Position numbers and translations under genes: made by a program. From positions 1 to 49,859 of the forward strand of contig CAMMDQ010000004.1 of the NCBI GenBank assembly GCA_946495675.1: a DNA stretch of 49,859 nt, in the 5' to 3' direction. Shown here piece after piece: positions 8,418 to 15,401 of the stretch. The notes beneath the pieces were generated by a model, which saw nothing but the letters and a program-made list of their open reading frames with translations, searched no databases and was not told the origin of the DNA. Each line of letters starts with the position of its first letter. Position 1 is the first letter of the stretch. This stretch comes from an uncultured Bacillota bacterium (GTDB lineage Bacteria; Bacillota; Clostridia; Christensenellales; UBA1242).

Positions 8418-9079
8418 AAATTGACATTTTAACGCTTTTTCCAAAAGCTTTTTCCTATCTTGACTGCAGTATTTTGAAAAGAGCGCAAGAAAAAAAATTG
8501 GTGGAAGTCAATTTGACAAACATTCGTGATTTTTCAAAAGATAAGCATAAAAAATGTGACGACTACCCTTTCGGTGGTGGAGCAGGAATGCTTATGATGA
8601 TTCAGCCGCTGTATGATGCGATAAAATCGGTTAAAAAACGAAATTCGACTCTTATTTTTCCTTCGCCAAAAGGCAAGGTTTTTGACCACCATGACGCTCA
8701 AGAGCTTGCCAAAAAAAAGCACTTAATTTTTATCTGCGGGCACTATGAAGGTGTTGACGAGCGCTTGTTTGAACTTTTTGATATAAAACAGTTTTCAATC
8801 GGAGACTACGTGCTGACAGGCGGAGAACTTCCAAGTATGGTTATGATTGACAGCATTTCAAGACAAATTGAAGGCGTTTTGGCCAAAGATAGCCTAAGCG
8901 AAGAAAGTTTTGCTTCTGGCGGGCTGGAATATCCTCAGTATACACGGCCAGCAGTTTTTAAAAAGAAAGCTGTGCCGCAGGTTTTGCTCTCTGGCAATCA
9001 TCAGGAAATTGCTTCTTGGAGAAAACAGCAAGCATACAACGAGACTGCAGAAAAAAGACCAGACTTATTAAAAAAATAG
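8414..9079 (+). CDS. trmD: tRNA (guanine37-N1)-methyltransferase TrmD
   Basis: This 221-residue SPOUT-class methyltransferase makes m1G37 in tRNA, which prevents frameshifting. The knot motifs DYPFGGGAGMLM, GHYEGVDER and SIGDYVLTGGELP are all present. I start it at 8414 (MKIDILTLFP) because GAGG is seven bases upstream of that ATG. The ATG at 8408 would be too close to the ribosome site. The start overlaps the rimM stop. The family usually has a longer C-terminal part, but the end here (NETAEKRPDLLKK) is normal for Bacillota. Confidence 0.97.
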   Translation: MKIDILTLFPKAFSYLDCSILKRAQEKKLVEVNLTNIRDFSKDKHKKCDDYPFGGGAGMLMMIQPLYDAIKSVKKRNSTLIFPSPKGKVFDHHDAQELAKKKHLIFICGHYEGVDERLFELFDIKQFSIGDYVLTGGELPSMVMIDSISRQIEGVLAKDSLSEESFASGGLEYPQYTRPAVFKKKAVPQVLLSGNHQEIASWRKQQAYNETAEKRPDLLKK

Positions 9080-9088
9080 GAGTAAAAA

Positions 9089-9736
9089 ATGAGAATAGGG
9101 GTTGTGATTGCTTGCGAAGAAGAATTTGTAGCATTTATAAAACTGTTTCCAAAATATAAAACAAAAAAATTTGGAGAATTTTGCGTTTACATATTTTCTT
9201 ATGCAGGCAAAAAGCTCTATTGTGTGAAGTGTGGGCCAACAAGAATAAACGCCAGCATTTTGACACAGCTTTTGATTGATAAATTTAATGTTAAACTTAT
9301 CATCAATTTTGGAACTTGCGGTGGACTTAAAAAACGCACAAAAATTTCTTCAATTTATGCGGTCAGCCGTTGCACATTTTGGGATATTAAACCAGGGTTT
9401 CTTGACAAAGGTTCTTTTGATTTAAGCGGAAGCTTGCTTGACTTTGTGGCAAAAAAATTTAGTGTCAAAAAAGCTTTTCTTGTGACGGGAGATTCTTTTG
9501 TTGATGAGAATAATAAAGATTATGTTTGCAAGAATTTCAGCCCTGATTTGTGCGATATGGAAGGGGCCGCAGTGGTTTATGCAGCTGATAAAAATAAAGT
9601 TAAGAGTGTGCTTTTTAAAGTTGTTTCCGACGATGGTAATGGTCAAGCTTGGGATCAAAATGTTACCAGTGTAAGTCAAATTCTTGCAAAATTTATAGTT
9701 GATTTTTTAAAAGAAGATTTAAAGAGATTTATTTAG
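9089..9736 (+). CDS. MTA/SAH nucleosidase-like (purine phosphorylase superfamily)
   Basis: This 215-residue protein is related to 5'-methylthioadenosine/S-adenosylhomocysteine nucleosidases, which cleave adenine from SAM by-products. Visible family features are the start GVVIACEEE (catalytic Glu region), NFGTCGGL at 73-80, CDMEGAA from residue 155 (ribose-binding Glu) and VVSDD near 179-182 (proton-donating Asp region). Family members usually have GTAGG or similar in the second motif, so this is a diverged member. It lies where Bacillota normally carry rplS, between trmD and rbgA. A link to recycling SAM products of the adjacent methyltransferase is possible but inferred. Confidence 0.8.
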   Translation: MRIGVVIACEEEFVAFIKLFPKYKTKKFGEFCVYIFSYAGKKLYCVKCGPTRINASILTQLLIDKFNVKLIINFGTCGGLKKRTKISSIYAVSRCTFWDIKPGFLDKGSFDLSGSLLDFVAKKFSVKKAFLVTGDSFVDENNKDYVCKNFSPDLCDMEGAAVVYAADKNKVKSVLFKVVSDDGNGQAWDQNVTSVSQILAKFIVDFLKEDLKRFI

Positions 9737-9745
9737 GAGAAAAAG

Positions 9746-10558
9746 ATGAAGATAAATTGGTTTCCAGGGCACATGAAAAAGGCTTTGCAAGAAATGAAAA
9801 AACTTCTTGCAAATATTGATGCTCTCATCTATGTGCTTGATTCAAGAGCACCTATTTCTTCAATCAATCCATCATTAAATAAGCTTGCGGAAGGCAAAAA
9901 AATTTTGTTTGTTTTTAACAAATTTGATCTTTCTGATCAAGAAAGAGTGAAATTTTTGGCAAAGAGTTTCAAAAAGCCAAACTCTGACTATGTTTGTCTT
10001 GACAGCACGATGTCAGGATCAAGCAAAATCATTAAACAAAAAATCAACAACTTGTGTCGTGATAAATTTGAAAAATTTAAGGCAAAGGGGCTGAAAACTA
10101 CAATAAGGGCTCTTGTTGTTGGAGTGCCAAATTCTGGCAAAAGCACTTTGGTCAATAATTTGTGCGGCAAGGCTAAAGCTATCACTGGAAACAAGCCTGG
10201 TGTGACAAAGCTCAATCAATGGGTGGCTATCGGTGATAATATTGAACTTTGCGATACTCCAGGAACACTTTATCCAAATCTTGAAAATCAGGAAATTGCA
10301 AAAAAACTTTGCCTTATTGGCAGCATCAAAAATCAAATTTTTGATGAGCTGGAACTGGCAACAGAACTTTTAAAGATGCTGGAAGAAAAATATCCAAGTG
10401 AGCTGGCAAATCGTTTTAAAGGAGTAAAAGATTTGGAAGAAATTGCAAAAAATCGAGGCTATTTGCTTGGGAAAGGCGAGCTTGACTTGTCAAGGGCAGC
10501 AAATGCTGTGATTGATGATTTTCGCAAAGGTAGGATTGGGAGAATAACATTAGACTGA
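9746..10558 (+). CDS. rbgA: Ribosome biogenesis GTPase RbgA (YlqF)
   Basis: This 270-residue protein is a circularly permuted GTPase needed for late 50S assembly. The motifs occur in the permuted order G4 (NKFD, 58-61), G1 (GVPNSGKST, 126-134), then G3 (DTPG, about 172). It begins INWFPGHMKKAL, the RbgA/YlqF signature. The C-terminal helical domain is present. The stop overlaps the yraN start (TGATG). Confidence 0.95.
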   Translation: MKINWFPGHMKKALQEMKKLLANIDALIYVLDSRAPISSINPSLNKLAEGKKILFVFNKFDLSDQERVKFLAKSFKKPNSDYVCLDSTMSGSSKIIKQKINNLCRDKFEKFKAKGLKTTIRALVVGVPNSGKSTLVNNLCGKAKAITGNKPGVTKLNQWVAIGDNIELCDTPGTLYPNLENQEIAKKLCLIGSIKNQIFDELELATELLKMLEEKYPSELANRFKGVKDLEEIAKNRGYLLGKGELDLSRAANAVIDDFRKGRIGRITLD

Positions 10559-10908
10559 TGAAAACACTGAATAAAATCAAAGGTGATAAGGCGGAGGCGC
10601 AGGCGGTCAATTTTTTAAAAAAGCTAAAATATAAAATATTGGAGACCAATTACAAAAACAAGCTTGGAGAAATTGATATTATTGCGCAAAAAGGGAAAAC
10701 CATTTGTTTTGTTGAAGTCAAGCAGCGCCAAACGGCAGCTTATGGTTTGCCATGTGAAGCGGTTGATCGAAGAAAACAGTTGAAGATTGCAAGAACTGGA
10801 CAGCTTTTTCTTCTGCAGAATCATTTGACGAATGCTGAAGTTTGCTTTTGTGTGGTGGAAATTTTGGATGAAAGCATCAATTTAATTGAAAATGCATTTG
10901 AAATTTAA
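10558..10908 (+). CDS. YraN family nuclease-like protein (UPF0102)
   Basis: This 116-residue YraN-type protein has a restriction-endonuclease-like fold. The core residues are visible: GEIDII with Asp40, and FVEVK with Glu53 and Lys55. Its cellular role is not firmly established. It is the usual gene near the end of the rbgA string. The rnhB gene that often sits between them is missing here. Confidence 0.9.
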   Translation: MKTLNKIKGDKAEAQAVNFLKKLKYKILETNYKNKLGEIDIIAQKGKTICFVEVKQRQTAAYGLPCEAVDRRKQLKIARTGQLFLLQNHLTNAEVCFCVVEILDESINLIENAFEI

Positions 10909-10944
10909 TGTTTAACTTTTAGTCTTATGGGCAAAAAAGTTTAT

Positions 10945-11460
10945 ATGAAAAAACTTTTGTTATGCTCATTTTTTTTATATTTAAGCTTGTTTCTTGTTGC
11001 CTGTGAAGACACCTTGAAGGTGCGTGGAGCAAATATAAGCGAAATCACGGCTGCAGGCAGCGACAACTATGGAGTTTGCGTGTCATTCAACAGTGACAGC
11101 CGCATTGAAGAGCTTGGAGTTGATGTTCAACTGCGTTTTGAAAAAGATGGTGAAATTGTTTTTTGGGAAGATAATGGTCAAAAAATGACATTTACTATTC
11201 AAGAGGCAGATCAATGGTATTCTCTTACAAATCTTATTGCAATAGCAAACTCAAGCGAAGCAGAGGAAGAGTTTGTAAAAGCAAAGGAAGCTGTTTCACA
11301 CAATTATTTGTTTAGTTCACAGCAAAATAATACAATTTCCATCCGAGTCGTTGCTGGTGATATTGTTGAAAATTCCGCCGGCACAGGATACATTTTGACG
11401 GAATCAATGCCCATCAGCGATGTATTTAAGTTGAAAGTGAAGGCGAAACAACAAAATTAG
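10945..11460 (+). CDS. Putative secreted lipoprotein
   Basis: This encodes 171 residues starting MKKLLLCSFFLYLSLFLVAC. A lysine start, a hydrophobic stretch and a lipobox LVAC with Cys20 predict a lipoprotein anchored to the outside of the membrane. An ATG 18 bases upstream would add six residues, but neither start has a clear ribosome site and the inner one gives a better signal peptide. The mature part is beta-rich with no family I recognise (QLRFEKDGEIVFWEDNGQK, ISIRVVAGDIVENSAG). The gene ends in a strong terminator. Confidence 0.7.
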   Translation: MKKLLLCSFFLYLSLFLVACEDTLKVRGANISEITAAGSDNYGVCVSFNSDSRIEELGVDVQLRFEKDGEIVFWEDNGQKMTFTIQEADQWYSLTNLIAIANSSEAEEEFVKAKEAVSHNYLFSSQQNNTISIRVVAGDIVENSAGTGYILTESMPISDVFKLKVKAKQQN

Positions 11461-11482
11461 GTAACTATCAATAAAATTTAAG

Positions 11483-11514
11483 GCAAAAACGGTTTGTTTT
11501 TGCTTTTATTTTTT
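11483..11514 (+). terminator. Intrinsic terminator after the lipoprotein gene
   Basis: GCAAAAAC and GTTTTTGC form a perfect 8 bp stem with a GGTTT loop, followed by TTTTATTTTTT. Confidence 0.85.
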
Positions 11515-11550
11515 CACAAAATATAGTAAAATGGTTTTGTAGGTGAAATT

Positions 11551-12198
11551 ATGGTTGAAATCAAAAATTTGTTTTTAAAATTTACAAGAGAATATTACGC
11601 ACTTTATGACATCAATCTCAACATTGAAGATGGAGAGGCTGTTGCTCTTGTTGGTGAAGATGAAAGTGGAAAAACTTCGCTTTTGCGTATTCTTGCAAAA
11701 CTTGAAAAACCAAGCAAAGGGCAAGTTTATATCCGTGAAATTCCACTCGAAAAACTAAATTTTAGAACTGACTTGCAAGCGGGATATGTGCCTGCATCTC
11801 CTGTGTTTTTAGAGAAAAAGTCCGTTTATGAAAATTTTAAGTATATTTTGAAAAATTGGGGACTGACTGAAAGCGAAATTGAAAACAAAATCAACAACAT
11901 TATTATTGAGTTTGCTATTGAGAAAATAAAGGATACAAAAGTGAAGGAGCTTTCGCTAGAAGAAAAATATGTGCTTTCACTTATCCGTCTTTCATTAAGA
12001 GAGCTTGATCTGCTTATGGTCGATAACATTTTTGACAAGCTTAGCGATGCGACAATGGATGTGGTTTGTGATTTGATAAAAAAATTAAAAACAAAAAAGA
12101 CCACACTTATTGTGGCGACAACCAAGCCTGAAATAGCTCAGAAATTTGCAAAGAAAATGATTTACTTTAAAAATGGATCCGTTGTTGAAAGCTTGTAA
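11551..12198 (+). CDS. ABC-type ATPase-like protein with degenerate catalytic motifs
   Basis: This 215-residue protein has the length and layout of an ABC transporter ATP-binding subunit. The Walker A motif is intact (GEDESGKTS, 35-43). The other catalytic positions are not. The Q-loop has Ala82 in VPAS, the signature is LSLEEKY (134-140) rather than LSGGQ, and Walker B reads LDLLMVDN with Asn159 replacing the catalytic Glu. The H-loop His is Thr191 (ATTKPE). It can probably bind ATP but should hydrolyse it poorly. No permease gene is adjacent. It has its own -10-like TAGTAAAAT region and a weak ribosome site. Confidence 0.75.
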   Translation: MVEIKNLFLKFTREYYALYDINLNIEDGEAVALVGEDESGKTSLLRILAKLEKPSKGQVYIREIPLEKLNFRTDLQAGYVPASPVFLEKKSVYENFKYILKNWGLTESEIENKINNIIIEFAIEKIKDTKVKELSLEEKYVLSLIRLSLRELDLLMVDNIFDKLSDATMDVVCDLIKKLKTKKTTLIVATTKPEIAQKFAKKMIYFKNGSVVESL

Positions 12199-12537
12199 TT
12201 AAATGATTATATCATCGTCTTGAGGCGGTGATTTTTTTTGTCCATCCTCAGAAGAGGAGGCTTTGTTTGTTAAAACAGAGCTTAAAGATGACAAATCGGC
12301 ATTTTTGTTTAGCATTGATAAAAGCATGGAAAGCATATTTGGATTCATTGAAAAATTGTTTGCCTCCATGTTGTTTTGTCCATTTTGATATGCTTCGTCC
12401 GGAAAACTTTGCCCATACACATTATAATTTTGAGCTTGAGTATTTTGTCTTATAGGAGCATTAGTTGTAGAGTCGTTTTTATTTTGACCAAAACCTGAAC
12501 TGAGCATTGAAAAAAGCTCAAGCAAATTGTTGTTCAT
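12199..12537 (-). CDS. Hypothetical Asn/Ser/Met-rich protein
   Basis: This encodes 112 residues of low complexity: MNNNLLELFSMLSSGFGQNK at the start, a Gln/Asn-rich centre, a helical NPNMLSMLLSMLNKNADLSS stretch and a PPQDDDIII end. I do not recognise a family. The stop codon abuts that of the ABC-like gene. There is no Shine-Dalgarno sequence. A TTAACA and TATATA pair 18 bp apart ends about five bases before the ATG, so the gene may be another leaderless one. It is divergent from the gene at 12617. Confidence 0.55.
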   Translation of the reverse strand: MNNNLLELFSMLSSGFGQNKNDSTTNAPIRQNTQAQNYNVYGQSFPDEAYQNGQNNMEANNFSMNPNMLSMLLSMLNKNADLSSLSSVLTNKASSSEDGQKKSPPQDDDIII

Positions 12538-12616
12538 GACTATATATATTCATTAGAAAAAAATATTGTTAAAGTTTTTAGATGCCTTTTCATATATTGA
12601 ACTAGGGGAGAAAACT

Positions 12617-12877
12617 ATGACAAAACTATCTGAATTTAAATTTGACAACAGACAGAAAAAAGCGGTAACTGAGCAAGATTTGCAGCAGACTTATGAAAAA
12701 TATAAGGATAAATCTCAAAACGAGCTTTTTGAAAGCCTTATGCAGCAAGTCAACTTGCAAAAAGCAAATGGAACATTTGACTATGCGGCACTGGAGCAAA
12801 TGGTGAATAGTTTGCAAGGAAGTTTGCCGAAGGAAAATTTTGAAAACATTAAAAGGATTATGGAACGGTTGAAATGA
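12617..12877 (+). CDS. Hypothetical 86-residue helical protein coupled to the protease gene
   Basis: This encodes 86 mostly helical, charged residues beginning MTKLSEFKFDNRQKKAVTEQ and ending IKRIMERLK. I do not recognise it. The start is chosen for its GGGGAG ribosome site. The stop overlaps the start of the subtilisin gene (ATGA), so both are made together. A partner, inhibitor or adaptor of the protease is a natural guess but nothing in the sequence proves it. Confidence 0.65.
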   Translation: MTKLSEFKFDNRQKKAVTEQDLQQTYEKYKDKSQNELFESLMQQVNLQKANGTFDYAALEQMVNSLQGSLPKENFENIKRIMERLK

Positions 12878-14007
12878 ACAGACAAAAGATAGACTCCTCT
12901 TTGCTGGCTGTGGCAAAAGCTTTGGGCTGGCAAAAGAAGATTGATTGCATTGTGAAAGCTTATGATTTTGAAAGATTAAAAAATATATTCTTACATAGAA
13001 AAATTGAAATCCTAAATGAATATTTATTCATTAAATCTTTTCAAGTAAGATTGAGTGGACAAGAGATTTCTTCTCTTAGCAACCTGACACAAGTAAGTAA
13101 AATTTATTCAGTTTCAACAGCTTCTGCACTGATGAATGTGGCAAAAAAGATTTTGAATGTTGATTCTGCTTCACTTACTGGCAAGGGCGTTACGGTTGCT
13201 TTTATCGATACTGGGCTTTGCAGGCATGTCGATTTTATTGCCGGCAAAAATCGAATTAAAATCTTTAAAGATTTTGTGAGCGACAAGTCAACATGCTATG
13301 ATGACAATGGCCATGGCACTTTTGTTTGTGGGGTATGCTCTGGCAATGGCATGCTCTCGGGCGGCAAATATTCAGGTGTTGCCCCTCAGAGTGAAATTGT
13401 TTCACTGAAAGCTCTTTCTTCCAAGGGCGAGGCAGGGGCCGACAAGATTTTGAATGCTATGCAGTGGATTTATGACAATCATAAAAAATTTGATATAAAA
13501 ATCGTTTGTATGAGTTTTGGCTCTGAACCGCTTGGGTATAATGATCCAATTATGAGTGGTGCTGAAGCACTTTGGAAAGAAGGTGTGGTGGTTGTTGCTG
13601 CTGCAGGAAATAGTGGGCCGGAATTTCAAACGATAAAAAGTCCTGGTGTGTCAAATCGAATTATCACGGTTGGAGGATTTGATGACAATCGCAACGATGA
13701 AGAAAGTTTTGATGAGAAGTTTTTTGAAGTTGCATCATTTTCTTCTCGAGGTCCTTCATTTAACAGATTTAAACCTGATCTTATTGCACCCAGTGTTGAT
13801 ATAACCTCTTGCGGACTCAACAACGATTATGTCAAATTGAGTGGCACCAGTGTTGCAACGCCAATGGTCGCCGGAATGTGCGCTCTTCTTTTGCAAGCAA
13901 GACCTGCTTTGACGCCAAATCAAGTGAAAAATATTATTTTGTCATGCTGTCATCCAATTTGTTTTAATAAAAATTTAGAAGGCTTGGGCTATCCAAAATT
14001 AAATTAA
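12874..14007 (+). CDS. Intracellular subtilisin-like serine protease (S8)
   Basis: This 377-residue protein is an S8 peptidase with the complete catalytic triad: Asp112 in FIDTG, His147 in NGHGT, and Ser326 in SGTSVATP. The oxyanion-hole Asn246 is in AAAGNSG. There is no signal peptide, and the roughly 100-residue N-terminal part resembles a propeptide or inhibitor-like domain. It looks like the cytoplasmic AprX-type proteases of Bacillota. It is translationally coupled to the small gene upstream and ends in a strong terminator. Confidence 0.9.
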   Translation: MNRQKIDSSLLAVAKALGWQKKIDCIVKAYDFERLKNIFLHRKIEILNEYLFIKSFQVRLSGQEISSLSNLTQVSKIYSVSTASALMNVAKKILNVDSASLTGKGVTVAFIDTGLCRHVDFIAGKNRIKIFKDFVSDKSTCYDDNGHGTFVCGVCSGNGMLSGGKYSGVAPQSEIVSLKALSSKGEAGADKILNAMQWIYDNHKKFDIKIVCMSFGSEPLGYNDPIMSGAEALWKEGVVVVAAAGNSGPEFQTIKSPGVSNRIITVGGFDDNRNDEESFDEKFFEVASFSSRGPSFNRFKPDLIAPSVDITSCGLNNDYVKLSGTSVATPMVAGMCALLLQARPALTPNQVKNIILSCCHPICFNKNLEGLGYPKLN

Positions 14008-14030
14008 AAAACTGCGAATGCAGTTTTTTT
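14006..14030. terminator. Bidirectional terminator between the protease gene and murG
   Basis: AAAAAACTGC and GCAGTTTTTT form a stem with a GAAT loop. T runs occur on both strands, so it can end the plus-strand protease gene and the convergent murG. Confidence 0.85.
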
Positions 14031-14072
14031 GATAAAAATCAGTAAAAATATTGTCGAAATTTTTGAATTAAA

Positions 14073-15122
14073 TTATTTTTCAACTTTCTTTATTTGTTCG
14101 ATAATTTTTTCGCAAGCATCAAAAGGTTGCACTTTTTGCATATTTTTTTTGTATTTTTCACGATTTTTAAACAAATTTTCAAGTTTAATAAGCAAAAGCT
14201 TGTTGTCATAATCTTCTTCTTGCAACATGTCGCACAGTCCCTGCTCTTTAAATAGTTTTGCATTTTCTATTTGGTCTCCACGAGAGCATTTTTTTGATAA
14301 AGGAATAAGCAGCATTGGTTTTCGAAGAGTTAAAAATTCATTGATTGCTCCTGATCCGGCTCGAGACAATACAATGTCAGCAAAAGCCAAATAGTCTCCA
14401 ATATTTTCTGCATAATCAACTTGTAGATAATTTTTGAAGTTGTGTTTGTTGTCCTTTGCTTGTTTTCCTGCTATATGCACCACATTAAATTTTTTTGTCA
14501 AGGCTTCAAGATTGGTCCAAATTTTTTGATTTATGAAATTTGCTCCAAGTGAACCGCCTACTACAAGAAGGCAGGGCAAATTTTTATCAAATTGTGACAT
14601 ATTTTTGATTTTGTTTTTATCTCCACTTAAAACTTTTTTCCTTATGGGCTGGCCAGTAAAAACGCATTTGTTTTTTCCCTCTGCGGTTTGTTTAAAAGCG
14701 GTGCACATTACCGAGCAATTTTTTAAAATGATTTTGTTTGCAAGTCCAAAGCTTAAGTCACTTTCATGACTGACAACCGGCAAGCCCAAACTTTTTGCAG
14801 CAAGCACAACAGGCATGGCAACAAATCCTCCTTTTGAAAAAATTACTGACGGATTGATTTGCCTTAGCAGCTGTTTTGCTTTTTTAATTGCGGTGAAAAG
14901 TTTGAAGGGTATAAGTAAATTTTTGGGGGTAAGACTGCGAGCAAGCTTCACTGTTGGAATTTGATGAAAGACTATATTCTTTTCCTTCGATATAATCTCT
15001 TTTTCCATGCCGTTGCCTCCAATATAGACAAAATTATATTGGTTTTCAACTTTTTCTTTCACAGCTATCAGAGGATAAATATGCCCCGCTGTTCCGCCTC
15101 CTGTCAACACCATTGTTTTCAT
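14073..15122 (-). CDS. murG: MurG, lipid II synthesis GlcNAc transferase
   Basis: This 349-residue GT28 glycosyltransferase transfers GlcNAc to lipid I to make lipid II on the inner face of the membrane. The motifs GGGTAGHIYP (8-17), HESD, VVGGSLGA, SRAGSGAINE and RGDQIENA are all present. The start has an AAAGGAG ribosome site. In most bacteria murG lies in the dcw division cluster, but here it stands alone between a protease and a topoisomerase operon. Confidence 0.96.
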   Translation of the reverse strand: MKTMVLTGGGTAGHIYPLIAVKEKVENQYNFVYIGGNGMEKEIISKEKNIVFHQIPTVKLARSLTPKNLLIPFKLFTAIKKAKQLLRQINPSVIFSKGGFVAMPVVLAAKSLGLPVVSHESDLSFGLANKIILKNCSVMCTAFKQTAEGKNKCVFTGQPIRKKVLSGDKNKIKNMSQFDKNLPCLLVVGGSLGANFINQKIWTNLEALTKKFNVVHIAGKQAKDNKHNFKNYLQVDYAENIGDYLAFADIVLSRAGSGAINEFLTLRKPMLLIPLSKKCSRGDQIENAKLFKEQGLCDMLQEEDYDNKLLLIKLENLFKNREKYKKNMQKVQPFDACEKIIEQIKKVEK

Positions 15123-15239
15123 AAAATTCTCCTTTTATATGCTTGTGTTTATATATGTTTTATGCTAGAAAAATTTGCAAATTTAAATTTATTATGCTCT
15201 ATCAGATAAAAATTATTTTTGAAAAGAAGATGATAGAAT

Positions 15240-15265
15240 ATGCATTAGCATGCATAATTATGCAT
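15240..15265. promoter_or_regulatory. Three ATGCAT sites spaced exactly 10 bp, operator-like
   Basis: ATGCAT occurs at 15240-15245, 15250-15255 and 15260-15265, so all three face the same side of the helix. The last two make a perfect 16 bp palindrome (ATGCATAATTATGCAT). The array lies in the 279 bp region between the divergent murG and topoisomerase genes, 74 bp upstream of the topoisomerase -35. This fits cooperative binding by a dimeric regulator, but no binding protein is known. Confidence 0.5.
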
Positions 15266-15338
15266 AAAACTTTTTTGAAAATGATCGCAATGCAAAGAAA
15301 AAGTTAGTTTTCAATTCTATTTTTTATCTTCAAAAAAT

Positions 15339-15367
15339 TTGTTTAAAAATTTTGCTTGTGATATAAT
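15339..15367 (+). promoter_or_regulatory. Promoter of the topoisomerase operon
   Basis: TTGTTT at 15339-15344, a 17 bp spacer and TATAAT at 15362-15367, preceded by TGA (extended -10). AAGGAG follows before the ATG at 15402. Confidence 0.7.
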
Positions 15368-15401
15368 AAAACTAGATTTTAAGGTGTATTAAGGAGAAAT
15401 A

